From assembly GCA_021775355.1 (NCBI GenBank), contig JAJFHZ010000010.1, positions 62,001-126,000 on the forward strand: DNA of 64,000 nt. Reading direction: 5' to 3'. Source of the stretch: Amylibacter sp. (GTDB taxonomy: Bacteria; Pseudomonadota; Alphaproteobacteria; Rhodobacterales; Rhodobacteraceae). The notes under the pieces were generated by a model. The model saw nothing but the letters and a program-made list of their open reading frames with translations, was not told the origin of the DNA and made no database searches. Shown here piece after piece: positions 42,659 through 52,220 of this stretch. Made by a program: the position numbers and the translations under genes. The first letter of the stretch is position 1. Each line of letters starts with the position of its first letter.

Positions 42659-42940
42659 TCATCCACTTACATCAGGAAAAACATGGGTGCGTTTGACGAC
42701 GCCGTAAACAAAACTGGTATCAATTGAGCTGATAGCACCGATTGGATGAAGGCGTTTTCGCACAAACCGCTCATAGTCTTCAAGATCGCTGACAACAAAC
42801 CGAAGCAAATAGTCCGACAGGCCGGTCATGACAAAACACTCTAGTATCTCAGGAATTGCCTTCATCTGAGCTTCAAAATGACTGACAGTATCCTCGTTAG
42901 GCTTTGTCACGTTAACCCAGATGAACCAAATAGGCCGCCT
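42659..42940 (-). pseudogene. Lrp/AsnC-family regulator, N-terminus lost
   Basis: About 90 codons of the Lrp/AsnC ligand-binding (RAM) domain remain: IWFIWVNVTKPNEDTVSHFEAQMKAIPEILECFVMTGLSDYLLRFVVSDLEDYERFV. The DNA-binding helix-turn-helix half that should precede it is missing. The open frame continues a few codons into the IS6 element on its upstream side (giving MNGVKLWQPN), which shows the insertion point. Lrp-type regulators often control single amino-acid pathways, so it may once have governed a neighbouring operon. It should no longer bind DNA. Confidence 0.7.
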
Positions 42941-42950
42941 CGATCCGAGA

Positions 42951-43643
42951 TTAGGCTGCCACAATTTCACGCCATTCAACGAATGCTGTGGCGCGGGTTT
43001 GACGAAGAGTTCGGCGAGAGATTAGATGACGTTGCAAATTGAAATGGTTGTAGATGGTGTCGTGGACGGACAGAAACCGTTGCATCGATCCGGGCGACTT
43101 AAACCGACCCATTCGGCGTTCTCGTCGGCGCGTCGGTTGATGTGAAACTTCGGCCCGATTGTTCAATCGACCACCTGTGACATGAAGATGAGCCAAACCA
43201 AGTTCTCGAAGCGCTGCGGAATATGAACCCAGCTTGTCGGTGACAATCTCATCCGGAGTGTATCCCTGTTTTTTCAGGAGTTTTCGCATAAATTTAAGGG
43301 CTGCATGCTTGTTTCGGCGAGATTGGGCCAGGACTTCAAGAACTTCTCCTTCATCGTCTACGGCACGCCACAGATAAGTCCGCTTGCCACCAATGCGGAC
43401 AAAAACTTCATCAAGATGCCAGGTTCCTGAAGGTTGAGCTCTGCGGGATCGGACGTTGGCCGCAATCGCCGGACCGAATTTCAAAATCCATCTGCGGATC
43501 GTTTCATAGCTAACATCTATCCCGCGTTCCGCCAACATTTCCTCGACGTCCCGAAAGCTTAGCGGAAAGCGAAAGTAGAGCCAGACTGCTCGTCGGATTA
43601 TTGACGGTGGAAATCGGTGGCGTGCATAGGACATTTTGCTCAT
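42951..43643 (-). CDS. IS6-family transposase (second type)
   Basis: 230 residues, normal IS6 length, with the DDE catalytic core: WHLDEVFVRIGGKRTYLWRAVDDEGEVL (first Asp), IVTDKLGSYSAALRELG (second Asp) and the late Glu near NNRAEVSHQPTRRRERRM. The N-terminus is FPPSIIRRAVWLYFRFPLSFRDVEEMLAERGIDVSYETI. It is clearly different from the transposase at 45043-45741. The start could be 43643 or 43634. It sits exactly at the break of the second recombinase gene. I could not define its terminal repeats. Confidence 0.88.
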   Translation of the reverse strand: MSKMSYARHRFPPSIIRRAVWLYFRFPLSFRDVEEMLAERGIDVSYETIRRWILKFGPAIAANVRSRRAQPSGTWHLDEVFVRIGGKRTYLWRAVDDEGEVLEVLAQSRRNKHAALKFMRKLLKKQGYTPDEIVTDKLGSYSAALRELGLAHLHVTGGRLNNRAEVSHQPTRRRERRMGRFKSPGSMQRFLSVHDTIYNHFNLQRHLISRRTLRQTRATAFVEWREIVAA

Positions 43644-44839
43644 TCAACAACAATTACCCGTCGTTGGACCGATCGTCGAGTTAATGTGACAATGCCATTT
43701 ATAACTATCACGGCATTACTGATGGTCACGGCATCCGGATCGATGAGCAGTTCCGCCGTCACATTTTCCCTGATATGGTTTATCACCGCATATGATATCT
43801 GGTCCTCGAGAGGCTTGGCCGGCAGGCGCCAGCCAGCAATATCTTTTTCACCGGATTGCTTGGATAATCGATACGAGATGTAATACCGCAGACGCTTGCC
43901 GTTCTTCTTGCTGTGGCTCGGGGTTAAACGGTCCCCTGTTTCGTCAAAGAGCTTACCGATAAGAAGTGAAGACTGGGTGGCCTGTGCTTGCTGGCCCCTG
44001 ATATAAGGCGCTTTTTGCTTCAGTAATGTTTGAACCTTGTCCCACACATCCGGATCAATGATTGCAGCGTGTAGTCCTTCATATATTTCCGCTTTATGCC
44101 GAATGCGCCCGGCATAAAGCGGGTTACTCAGCATATGGTGGATTTGGCCCCGGTCAAAGAGCCTGCCACCACTGGTTATACCTTTTGAACTTGTTCGGCG
44201 CTTTGAACGTAAACCCAGTCTGATTGCTTCCTCTTTCACCAGACGAATAAGCTCATGTTTGAGAAAAAGGTCATAAAGTGTTTTGATCGTCTCAGCTTCG
44301 TCTGTGTTGATCTTCAATGTGCGCCCGTCTGCATCATATCCAAGTGGGACATAGCCGCCCATCCAAAGTCCTTTCTTTTTGGAGGCGGCTATTTTATCGC
44401 GGATACGCTCGGCTGTAACTTCACGTTCAAACTGGGCAAAGGACAAAAGCACATTCAGCGTAAGACGTCCCATGCTTGTCGCTGTGTTAAAGGATTGTGT
44501 GACGGATACGAAGGAGGCTTCTTTTGCATCCAGCCTGTCCACCAGCTTTGCAAAGTCAGGCAGGGATCTGGTCAGGCGGTCTATTTTGTAAACAACAATC
44601 TGGTCTACATCTCCATCGTCGATATGCACCATCAACCTTTGCAAGGCTGGGCGATCCAGCGTGCCACCTGATATACCGCCGTCATCATAGTACGCGGGCA
44701 ACAGCACCCATCCTTCATGCTTCTGACTGGCAATATAGGCTTCGCAGGCTTCCCGTTGTGCATCAAGAGAATTGAACTCTTGTTCCAGACCCTCTTCGGA
44801 AGATTTGCGGGTATAGATGGCACAGCGGATTTTACGCAT
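43640..44839 (-). pseudogene. Large serine recombinase truncated by IS6
   Basis: The open frame gives 399 residues, against 554 in the paralogue at 21477-23141. The resolvase domain (IYTRKSSEEGLEQEFNSLDAQREAC) and the Recombinase domain (LSNPLYAGRIRHK) are intact. The paralogue-like sequence fades near DPDAVTISNAVIVINGIVTL and ends at VVE, where the IS6 transposase begins (4-bp overlap). About 155 C-terminal residues are missing, so it is probably inactive. The two copies are similar but far from identical, so this is not a recent duplication. Confidence 0.8.
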
Positions 44840-44991
44840 GTTTTACACCCCGCTTGCCTGTAAGCCCAAAGAACCGTGGGCCTGACCACTTGGCACCCGT
44901 TATCTTTTTGGCAATCGCTGTGAGGGACGTGTAATCCTTACCATCCATCCGGTAGCCATGTTCCAGCACACTGACCTGATAGGTCCGGCCG
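44832..44991 (-). pseudogene. DUF2924 C-terminal fragment
   Basis: About 53 codons remain on the minus strand: GRTYQVSVLEHGYRMDGKDY, then SLTAIAKKITGAKWSGPRFF, ending in GLTGKRGVKHA. This matches the C-terminus of the DUF2924 protein at 23138-23581. The upstream part, and the expected DUF3489 gene, were replaced by the IS6 element starting at 44992. Its stop overlaps the recombinase start codon, as in the intact module. Confidence 0.75.
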
Positions 44992-45793
44992 GTGCTGTCA
45001 GACTAATTCGAACTCGTCTCAAAATACCATAATTACGAGCATCTAGGAAGCACAGATTTGGAACCACTCGACCAGAGCGGCACTGCGTTTCTGTTTGTAA
45101 GTCTGCCTGGTTTCGAGATGCCTTTCATGATTGAAATGGTTGTAAATTTGGCTGTGATAGCTGACAAATTTTTGGAGAGTTGTGACCGTTTTGAAACGCT
45201 GCATCGCTCGCTCTCGTCGTCGAAATGGCAGGTGTGAATTTTCGCAACGGTTGTTGGATCGGCCACCGCAAAGCTGTCGATCTGCAACGCCAATCTCACG
45301 AAAAGCGGCTCTATATGACGGGAACTTGTCAGTCGTGATAACACTTGGAGAGCCGTGTTTCTTCATTGTTTTTATAAGAAATTTCTTCGCTGCAGCTTTG
45401 TCCCGCCGCTTCGTAACAAAAGATTCAAGCACTTCACCTTCATGATCAACCGCCCGCCACAAATAAAAACGCTCACCATTGATTTTTACGAAAACTTCGT
45501 CCAAATGCCATTGCCAGTTTGAGTGGTACCCCACCCTCTTCTTTCGAATTTCCTTAGCAAATTTCGCCCCAAACCTGTTTCCCCAAAACCGTACTGTTTC
45601 GTGACAGATATCGATTCCACGCTCATGCAGAATGTCCTCTACTTGGCGAAAGCTGAGCGGATAGCGTACGTAATACATCACCGCCAAGCAGATGATTTCC
45701 GGGGAGGTTTTAAAGTATTTGAAGATATTCTGTGCTGTCATTCACCAAAATTAGGGATCAGCCGTGGAACCGTCAAGTTTGTCTGACAACACC
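44992..45793 (-). mobile_element. Complete IS6-family element, about 802 bp
   Basis: The ends are GGTGCTGTCAGACTAATTCG (44992) and, read inward from 45793, GGTGTTGTCAGACAAACTTG; the first 13 bases agree except one. It contains one intact transposase gene. Flanking octamers (GTCCGGCC and CACCCAAC) do not match, so there is no target duplication, as expected after a later deletion or recombination between copies. At least four related fragments lie elsewhere in the window. Confidence 0.8.
45043..45741 (-). CDS. IS6-family transposase (first type)
   Basis: 232 residues, complete. The catalytic core is WHLDEVFVKINGERFYLWRAVDHEGEVLESF, VITTDKFPSYRAAFREIG and NNRCENSHLPFRRRERAMQRFKT (final Glu). 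The N-terminus, MTAQNIFKYFKTSPEIICLAVMYYVRYPLSFRQVEDILHERGIDICHETVRFW, recurs in decayed form at 24150-24315 and 27448-27519. It could still be active. Confidence 0.9.
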   Translation of the reverse strand: MTAQNIFKYFKTSPEIICLAVMYYVRYPLSFRQVEDILHERGIDICHETVRFWGNRFGAKFAKEIRKKRVGYHSNWQWHLDEVFVKINGERFYLWRAVDHEGEVLESFVTKRRDKAAAKKFLIKTMKKHGSPSVITTDKFPSYRAAFREIGVADRQLCGGRSNNRCENSHLPFRRRERAMQRFKTVTTLQKFVSYHSQIYNHFNHERHLETRQTYKQKRSAALVEWFQICAS

Positions 45794-45900
45794 CACCCAA
45801 CATCTTTCAGGTGGTGACGCATTAGCCCCTCTGCTCCTAGGACAACCTGCCGCTTTTCAGGCCGCATAGGTTTGGCATCCTATTCGGATCGCCACAGGCT

Positions 45901-46257
45901 TTAGTGATCGCCTACAGCCGCGACGACGATGATTTCAACTTTGTATTCCGGCGTTGCAAGTGCGGCCTCACCACAAGCGCGCGTTGGCGGGTTTGCCGGA
46001 TCTATCCAAGCATCATAAACGGCGTTCATTTCGGCAAAATCCGCCATATCTGCTAGCCAGATTGTTGCTTGTAAAATACATGATTTTGTTGCGCCGTTTT
46101 CTGACAGTAGAGCATCCACACTGGCCAGCATATCATGGGTTTGATCAGCGACAGAGACACCGGGTGTGCCAACTTGCCCCGCCAGCCAGATTATACCGTT
46201 GTGAATAACCGCCTGGCTCATACGCGGGCCAGGGTTAATGCGTTGAATATCACTCAT
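45901..46257 (-). CDS. RidA-family protein
   Basis: 118 residues. GIIWLAGQVG, SCILQATIWLADMADFAEMNAVYDAW and PPTRACGEAAL...YKVEIIVVAAV follow the YjgF/RidA family. Arg93 sits at the catalytic position (PTRACGE), unlike the paralogue at 41778-42167, so imine/enamine deaminase activity is plausible. It would remove reactive imines made by the FAD oxidase encoded immediately upstream, 1 bp away. It is the last gene of the thirteen-gene leftward operon. Confidence 0.85.
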   Translation of the reverse strand: MSDIQRINPGPRMSQAVIHNGIIWLAGQVGTPGVSVADQTHDMLASVDALLSENGATKSCILQATIWLADMADFAEMNAVYDAWIDPANPPTRACGEAALATPEYKVEIIVVAAVGDH

Positions 46258-46258
46258 T

Positions 46259-47368
46259 CTATTTTCCTTTCAAGAATCGATCAGGCGTGAGGGCTGAAAC
46301 CGTCTGCTCAGCCAAATCAGGTGGTGTTTGGGTTATCAGGTTCATGGCTAGCCTTGATAAGGCAGGGGCAGTTTGAATGCCATACCCGCCTTGTCCGGCA
46401 AGCCAGAAAAACCCTGTTTTTCGGGGATCAAACCCGACAATGGGTGTGCGATCCACGGCAAAGGTTCGCAATCCGGCCCAGCTATGTAAAACGCGGGTGA
46501 CAGGTACGTTTACCGCCTGTTCAAATCGGTGCAAACCTTCGGCCAGAACCATGTCATCGGCCCATACATCATGGGGATCAACAGGATCTTCATCCGCAGG
46601 CGACACCATCAAAGCACCGGCATCGGGCTTGGCGTAAAAATCTTCAGAGGCTGAGCCAAATAGTGGCCATTTACTGATGTCATATCCTTCGGGCGTCGGA
46701 ATAATAGCGGCCGAGCGGCGAAAACAAACAAGACCCAATGGCGCTAGCCCGGCCATCCGCGCAATATCATCTGCCCATGCACCGGCTGCATTTACTACAA
46801 TGGGGGCTTCAAAACTACCATGGGTCGTCTCCACGCTCCAAGTGCTGTCGTTTCGCAATAAGCTTGTGACTGTTGCATCTTTGACGATTTGTGCTCCCCG
46901 TGATGTTGCTAGCCGTGCGTAACCTTGCAGCAGCCGGTCGACATCGATCTCTTGTGCGCCACTTTCAAACGCGGCACCTGCAAGCCGGTGTGTGTTCAGT
47001 ATTGGTACGAGCTCACCCGCCTGTTCTGGTGTCAGACGTTCCATATTTTCAGCATCGTCCAAATAGGCGTCAAGGGCGGTCATTTCCTGACCAGTTGCAA
47101 TCAACAGTTCACCGCGTGGCGATAATAGTGAGCGATCTGACACGCCATCGGGTTGCATAAGTTCTGGTTCGGAAGCAGCATTCAGAATGCGTAGTGTTGT
47201 ATTGCCGTAGTTTCGGATAAAAATTGCCGCTGAACGGCCGGTCGAATGATAGCCAAGTGCGGCCTCACCTTCCAATACGGTGACATTGGCGGTTTTTGCC
47301 AGACGGGCAGCAGCACCTATTCCGGCGATGCCGCCACCAACAATCAGGACATCGGTTTGTTGTGTCAT
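46259..47368 (-). CDS. DAO-family FAD-dependent oxidoreductase
   Basis: 369 residues. The FAD motif is DVLIVGGGIAGIGAAARLAKTANVTVLEGE (about 6-35), the next conserved block GYHSTGRSAAIFIRNYG, and the C-terminal flavin contact FFWLAGQGGYGIQTAPALSRLA. The size and GYHSTGRSA motif are typical of small glycine/D-amino-acid oxidase relatives that work as dehydrogenases. It overlaps the deacetylase gene by 4 bp. In this operon it probably oxidises a free amino acid or amine released by deacetylation. Confidence 0.87.
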   Translation of the reverse strand: MTQQTDVLIVGGGIAGIGAAARLAKTANVTVLEGEAALGYHSTGRSAAIFIRNYGNTTLRILNAASEPELMQPDGVSDRSLLSPRGELLIATGQEMTALDAYLDDAENMERLTPEQAGELVPILNTHRLAGAAFESGAQEIDVDRLLQGYARLATSRGAQIVKDATVTSLLRNDSTWSVETTHGSFEAPIVVNAAGAWADDIARMAGLAPLGLVCFRRSAAIIPTPEGYDISKWPLFGSASEDFYAKPDAGALMVSPADEDPVDPHDVWADDMVLAEGLHRFEQAVNVPVTRVLHSWAGLRTFAVDRTPIVGFDPRKTGFFWLAGQGGYGIQTAPALSRLAMNLITQTPPDLAEQTVSALTPDRFLKGK

Positions 47369-48390
47369 TTCCTCTGTACCCCGCGCAGAAAACTGGTCAA
47401 ATTATCGCCAAGCGCTGGTTGCAGATAACCGCCTTCCTGCACATGCAGTGCTGGCAGCCCAAGGGCTGTAATGGCGGCTCCGATTCTGGCAAAGCCTGGT
47501 GTGGTCACTTTGAAAGCCTCAAACGGGTCGTCTTCATGGGGATCAAGCCCGACTGAGACTACCAGCACATTACTGCCATTGGTTTTGATCCGGTGCAAGG
47601 CTGTTTCAAGCGCAATCAAAAATGCGGCATCATCAGTGCCAAACGGTAGTGGAATATTCAAATTGTAACCCAAACCACGCCCTGTGCCGCGTTCGGCAGC
47701 GTGCCCCCAGAAGAAGGGATAAAAATTCGCCGGATCACCATGAATAGACACGGTCAAAATATCATCACGGTCATAGAAAATACCTTGAGTTCCATTGCCG
47801 TGATGCACGTCGATATCCATAATGGCAGGCCTAAACCCTGCCATTAGAAAATGCTGCGCTGCAATTGCCGCATTGTTCAAATAGCAAAACCCGCCTGCCA
47901 AATCGCCAAAGGCATGGTGTCCGGGCGGGCGGCACAGGGCATAGGCCGCATCAGCACCATCCATCACCAGATCAGCCGCACTTAGCGCAGTTTGCGCAGA
48001 CCAATAGGCCGCATCCCATGTGCCTGCTGCAATCGGGCAGGCGGTGTCTGCTTGGTGGTAGCCAGCTTGACCCACAGGGCCGGTTGGATAGGAACAGCTA
48101 CGATTTGCGGGATGAATATTGGGGATCACTTCGTTCGAAGCATCTTTAAGGCGTGACCATCGTTGGTGGATTGTTTCAAGAAAGGCCAGATATTCAGGGC
48201 TGTGAATGGCGGCAAGTGGTGCGCGGCCATGATCCCTTGGGGGGCTGAATTCACAACCAGCCGCCACGGCAGCTTTGTGTAGCACATCAATACGCTCAGG
48301 TTGCTCACGGCACTGGATCACCTTGCCGCTCAGCAAAGCGTGTTTAGGGTCATGCACAGATTGACGTGCATCCAGCACAGCTTTCATCAT
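47365..48390 (-). CDS. HDAC-like polyamine deacetylase family protein
   Basis: 341 residues from the ATG at 48390, overlapping the thiolase stop as ATGA. The deacetylase signature is [25 protein letters not shown] (catalytic His148-149), with zinc ligands in [13 protein letters not shown] (Asp184, His186) and Asp in [18 protein letters not shown]. The last motif and the length resemble bacterial acetylpolyamine amidohydrolases more than histone-type enzymes. It is expected to release acetate from an N-acetylated amine. The neighbouring polyamine-type transporter supports that. Confidence 0.87.
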   Translation of the reverse strand: MMKAVLDARQSVHDPKHALLSGKVIQCREQPERIDVLHKAAVAAGCEFSPPRDHGRAPLAAIHSPEYLAFLETIHQRWSRLKDASNEVIPNIHPANRSCSYPTGPVGQAGYHQADTACPIAAGTWDAAYWSAQTALSAADLVMDGADAAYALCRPPGHHAFGDLAGGFCYLNNAAIAAQHFLMAGFRPAIMDIDVHHGNGTQGIFYDRDDILTVSIHGDPANFYPFFWGHAAERGTGRGLGYNLNIPLPFGTDDAAFLIALETALHRIKTNGSNVLVVSVGLDPHEDDPFEAFKVTTPGFARIGAAITALGLPALHVQEGGYLQPALGDNLTSFLRGVQRK

Positions 48391-49571
48391 AGCACTTCGA
48401 ACAATCCGGCAGAGCCTTGTCCACCGCCAACACACATGGAAACAACTACATATTTTGCCCCGCGTCTGCGGCCTTCGATCAGGGCGTGTCCTGCCATGCG
48501 TGCACCGCTCATGCCATAAGGGTGGCCGATGGAAATTGCGCCGCCGTTGACATTCAATAGCTCGTTTGGGATGCCCAGCCGGTCACGACAGTAAAGTAGC
48601 TGACTGGCGAATGCCTCGTTGATCTCCCACAAGCCAATATCATCCATTTTTAGCCCGTGACGCTCTAGCAATCGCGGGATGGCAAAAACCGGGCCGATAC
48701 CCATTTCATCGGGCTCACACCCCACTGAAACCATACCAAGATATGCCCCCAGAGGATCCAGTCCGCGTTTTTCAGCATCGTGCGCTTCCATCAGAACAGA
48801 GGCACTGGCCCCGTCCGACAACTGGCTGGCATTTCCGGCCGTAATACAACCATCTTCACCCATAACAGGCCTGAGGTTTGCCAGTTGCTCCAGCGTTGTG
48901 CCGGGGCGATTGCATTCATCACCTTCCAACCGGACAGCTTGGGTGCTGACCTTACCTGTTTCACGATCAGTGATGGTTTTCACCGTTTCCATAGGCACGA
49001 TTTCATCGGTGAAATAACCTGCTTCTTGCGCTACAGCCGTGCGAATTTGCGATGATAATGCATACTCATCCTGCGCCTCACGGCTAATGTTATAGCGCGC
49101 GGCAACTGTTTCAGCGGTCTTGATCATCGTATGGTAATATTCTGGCTTCACCTTGGCCACATGGGTATCTTTGGCGCGGTGCATATTCCATTTGTCGTTT
49201 TGCACAAGTGATATCTGGTCAAAACCACCACCAATGGCAACGGACAGACCGTCCACTACAATTTGCCGCGCTGCGTTTGCAATTGCGGACAGGCCCGAGG
49301 CGCATTGCCTGTCAATCGTAGACCCAGCCACACTGACCGGTAAATTAGCTGCCATTACGACGTGCCGCGCTACATTGATCCCGCTTGAACCTTGGGTCAA
49401 CGCACAACCCAGCGTCATATCTTCGACCTCGCCCGCATCAATTTCCGCGCGGCTTATCGCATTGCGCACCGCATGTGCTGCCATAGTCGGGGCATCCAAA
49501 TCATTGAAAGCACCACGATAGGCTTTGGCAATCGGGGTGCGAGCGGTGGATACGATGACGGCTTGGCGCAT
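48387..49571 (-). CDS. Acetyl-CoA acyltransferase (thiolase)
   Basis: 394 residues. The nucleophile is Cys90 in [10 protein letters not shown]. The C-terminal catalytic His is in [20 protein letters not shown] and the second Cys in [17 protein letters not shown]. It is complete. It cleaves 3-oxoacyl-CoA to acetyl-CoA plus a shortened acyl-CoA (or the reverse). With the CoA transferase subunits encoded just upstream, the likely job is to split a 3-oxoacyl-CoA formed at the end of the pathway. Confidence 0.9.
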   Translation of the reverse strand: MRQAVIVSTARTPIAKAYRGAFNDLDAPTMAAHAVRNAISRAEIDAGEVEDMTLGCALTQGSSGINVARHVVMAANLPVSVAGSTIDRQCASGLSAIANAARQIVVDGLSVAIGGGFDQISLVQNDKWNMHRAKDTHVAKVKPEYYHTMIKTAETVAARYNISREAQDEYALSSQIRTAVAQEAGYFTDEIVPMETVKTITDRETGKVSTQAVRLEGDECNRPGTTLEQLANLRPVMGEDGCITAGNASQLSDGASASVLMEAHDAEKRGLDPLGAYLGMVSVGCEPDEMGIGPVFAIPRLLERHGLKMDDIGLWEINEAFASQLLYCRDRLGIPNELLNVNGGAISIGHPYGMSGARMAGHALIEGRRRGAKYVVVSMCVGGGQGSAGLFEVL

Positions 49572-49583
49572 TTTGGTGACCTT

Positions 49584-50876
49584 TCAGGTTTTTTCCAACC
49601 CACACCAGTTGGCGATGAACAGGGCGGTTGTTTGGGTGATGCGACGAACGGATTCCATATCGACCCGTTCGTTAAATCCGTGGATGGCTTCAGCTTTGGG
49701 GCCGTATACTAGCGCAGGCGTGTCAGCATAAAGTCCGAAAAACCGCGCATCTGTGGTGGCGGTGATGGCAAGACGGTTCAAATCTGTTCCGGTGATATTC
49801 TGATGCGCCATTTCCAACGCGTCAATCGCTTGAGTTGCGATCGCGCTGTTGTCATCCGCCAACGCATAGCCTTCGGCGTTGAACCCGTGATAGATGACCT
49901 CGGGTTGATTATTCCGCAGAAAATCGTTTTCCTGAGCGGCCTTTCGCAACACCTCTTCGATCTCGCATTTTGCATCATTCAAATCCTGCCCCGGAAACAG
50001 CCCCATACGCACATCGAAAACGCACCATGCAGGCACCGAACTTGTCCAGTCGCCGCCTTCTATTTTGCCAATATTAAGGTTCAGTGCATGGTTGTGATCG
50101 TGATATTCATGATGGCGGCAGCTGGGCAAATTCCAGCGGCCTTCCATTTCATGAAGTGCTGCTATCAACGGAATTGCTGCTTCGATTGCGTTTGAACCGC
50201 TGCCAGCATAGGCCACATGTACTGGGATGCCCTTCAGGTGGACCTGAAACCAAAGCACCCCAAGCTGCGCAAAAACCAGTTCTTCGGCGAAGGGTTCCGG
50301 TATCAACGCCGCATCTGCCCGATAACCCCTTTGCAGGCAGGCCAGTGCGCCGTTGCCGGTGCATTCTTCTTCAACCACCGACTGAAAATACACATCCGCC
50401 GCAGGCGCAAACCCGACAGCATGCAAAGCGTCAAGCGCAAACAAATTACTTACCAACCCCGCCTTCATGTCACCTGCCCCGCGGCCATACATCCAGCCAT
50501 CGTCAATGCGTGGCTCAAAGGGCGGCGTGTCCCACATATCCAGCGGCCCTTCAGGAACTACGTCGATATGGCCGTTAAGGATTAGCGAACGGCCCTTTTG
50601 GGTGCGGCTTTCATGCGTGCCAACCACGTTCACCGCATTCTCGTAATTACCTATTACCGGCGAAAACCCTGGCAGGTGGGAAATATCAGCCACATCTATC
50701 TGCCAGCGGTCCACATACATATCGCGTTCGGTTAGTGCAGTTGCCATAAAGCCCTGCGCTGACTGTTCATTGCCCCGTGTTGAGGGATGCGCAGTAAGTT
50801 CAGCCAGAAACTCTGCTTCATGGTCAAAACGGGCGTCCACCGCTTGCATGATCTTGGTTTTTAACGTGTCATCCAT
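49584..50876 (-). CDS. M20-family (ArgE/DapE) amidohydrolase
   Basis: 430 residues. The metal site is LILNGHIDVVPEG (His103, Asp105), GRGAGDMKAG (Asp136) and VVEEECTGNGAL (catalytic Glu169 and Glu170). The dimerisation domain lies in the middle and FGLYADTPALVYGP near the C-terminus. M20 members remove acyl groups from amino acids or cleave peptides. With the HDAC-like enzyme, the operon thus has two potential deacylases. It starts 11 bp after the CoA-transferase B gene. Confidence 0.88.
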   Translation of the reverse strand: MDDTLKTKIMQAVDARFDHEAEFLAELTAHPSTRGNEQSAQGFMATALTERDMYVDRWQIDVADISHLPGFSPVIGNYENAVNVVGTHESRTQKGRSLILNGHIDVVPEGPLDMWDTPPFEPRIDDGWMYGRGAGDMKAGLVSNLFALDALHAVGFAPAADVYFQSVVEEECTGNGALACLQRGYRADAALIPEPFAEELVFAQLGVLWFQVHLKGIPVHVAYAGSGSNAIEAAIPLIAALHEMEGRWNLPSCRHHEYHDHNHALNLNIGKIEGGDWTSSVPAWCVFDVRMGLFPGQDLNDAKCEIEEVLRKAAQENDFLRNNQPEVIYHGFNAEGYALADDNSAIATQAIDALEMAHQNITGTDLNRLAITATTDARFFGLYADTPALVYGPKAEAIHGFNERVDMESVRRITQTTALFIANWCGLEKT

Positions 50877-50887
50877 GTGGCAACCTT

Positions 50888-51547
50888 TTAGAATCTTGGT
50901 AGAGTTTCATCGGGTATAATCAGGTTTGCACCAGTTGCTGCCTGCACCGTTGTCGTGCTCAGACCTTCGGCAACTTCACGCAGAACCAGCCCGGTATCAG
51001 TTACGTCAATCACAGCCATATCAGTGAATATCCGGTTTACACAGGCTTTCGCTGTCAGCGGCAGGGTACAGCGTTGCATTATTTTGGGCGCGCCCTTGCG
51101 ATCAGTATGAGTGGTCATTACCACCACACGGCGCGCCTTTTGTGCCAACTCCATACCACCGCCCGCGCCGGGGGAAAACTTGCCAGGAATTTTCCAGTTC
51201 GCAAGATCACCGTTTTCAGCGATTTGAAACGCGCCCAGCATGGTCAAGTCCAGCCGTCCGCCACGCACCAGCGCAAACGAAACGGCGCTATCAAAAAATG
51301 CAGTGCCCGGCAGGGGGGAAACATAGGCACCACCTGCATCAATCAAATTTCGGTCGGCTTGTTCATAAGTCAGGCTTGGGCCAATTCCGGTGATGCCATT
51401 TTCAGAATGTAGGCAGACTTGCATGTCGTGCGGCAAATGTTCAACCACCTGTGTTGGCAGGCCAATACCAAGATTGACGGTCATACCTGGTTGAATATCA
51501 CGTGCCGCACGGGCGACCATGCGTTTTCTAGCGTCGGACAACCGCAT
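50888..51547 (-). CDS. 3-oxoacid CoA-transferase subunit B
   Basis: 219 residues, normal AtoA/ScoB length. The catalytic Glu49 is in HSENGITGIGPSL; VNLGIGLPTQV, PGAGGGMELAQKARRVVVMTTHTDRKGAPKI and CVNRIFTDMAVIDV are family blocks. It works with subunit A to move CoA from succinyl-CoA or acetyl-CoA to an acetoacetate-like acid. The start overlaps subunit A by 20 bp. Confidence 0.92.
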   Translation of the reverse strand: MRLSDARKRMVARAARDIQPGMTVNLGIGLPTQVVEHLPHDMQVCLHSENGITGIGPSLTYEQADRNLIDAGGAYVSPLPGTAFFDSAVSFALVRGGRLDLTMLGAFQIAENGDLANWKIPGKFSPGAGGGMELAQKARRVVVMTTHTDRKGAPKIMQRCTLPLTAKACVNRIFTDMAVIDVTDTGLVLREVAEGLSTTTVQAATGANLIIPDETLPRF

Positions 51548-52220
51548 ACTCCTTTGTCAGTTCAGCCAATTCTACTACATGGTCAACAAACGGGCCGGGA
51601 GTATGAATTGTGTCAGGGGCTAATTGACCCATTGGAACAAGTGCCTCTGTTTCGGCGATCACGGTGCTTGCAGCCATTGCCATTAACGGGTTGAAGTTGC
51701 GCGCCGTCGCCACATAGGCCAAATTGCCGAACGTATCGGCTTGGTCAGCGTGGATCAGTGCAAAATCAGCCTTTAGGGCAGTTTCAACAATTTGAGGGCT
51801 GCCATTCACCGTAATCTGCTGTTTGCCATCCCCAAGTTCGGTATCAATGCCAATGTCAGTGAGTATTCCTGCCAGCCCCGCACCGCCCGCGCGGATGCGC
51901 TCTGCCAAAATGCCCTGTGCACAGAACTCGACGGTAATCACACCTTCATTCATCATTGCAATCGCACGTGCATTCAGGCCGATATGGGTGGTAATCAACC
52001 GTGTTACCTGACCGTTCTTCAGTAGATGATCAATGCCCATGTCGGTTTCATTTGCGTCATTCTTGATGATGGTCAGGTTTTTAGGCCCTTGGCGTACCAA
52101 TTCATCAATCAGGCAAAAGGGTGTACCGGGGATACCAAAGCCGCCAACCATAATACTGGCACCGTCACTGATTTTATCGATAGCATCGCTTATGGCGGTT
52201 GTTTTATCGGAAAGTTTCAT
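51528..52220 (-). CDS. 3-oxoacid CoA-transferase subunit A
   Basis: 230 residues. The family motif is IMVGGFGIPGTPFCLIDELVRQGPKNLTIIKND, followed by FCAQGILAERIRAGGAGLAGILTDIG and the C-terminal NFNPLMAMAASTVIAE. It is the AtoD/ScoA type. Its start overlaps the GNAT gene stop by 4 bp. Together with the thiolase it indicates a 3-oxoacid as an intermediate. Confidence 0.92.
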   Translation of the reverse strand: MKLSDKTTAISDAIDKISDGASIMVGGFGIPGTPFCLIDELVRQGPKNLTIIKNDANETDMGIDHLLKNGQVTRLITTHIGLNARAIAMMNEGVITVEFCAQGILAERIRAGGAGLAGILTDIGIDTELGDGKQQITVNGSPQIVETALKADFALIHADQADTFGNLAYVATARNFNPLMAMAASTVIAETEALVPMGQLAPDTIHTPGPFVDHVVELAELTKEYAVVRR

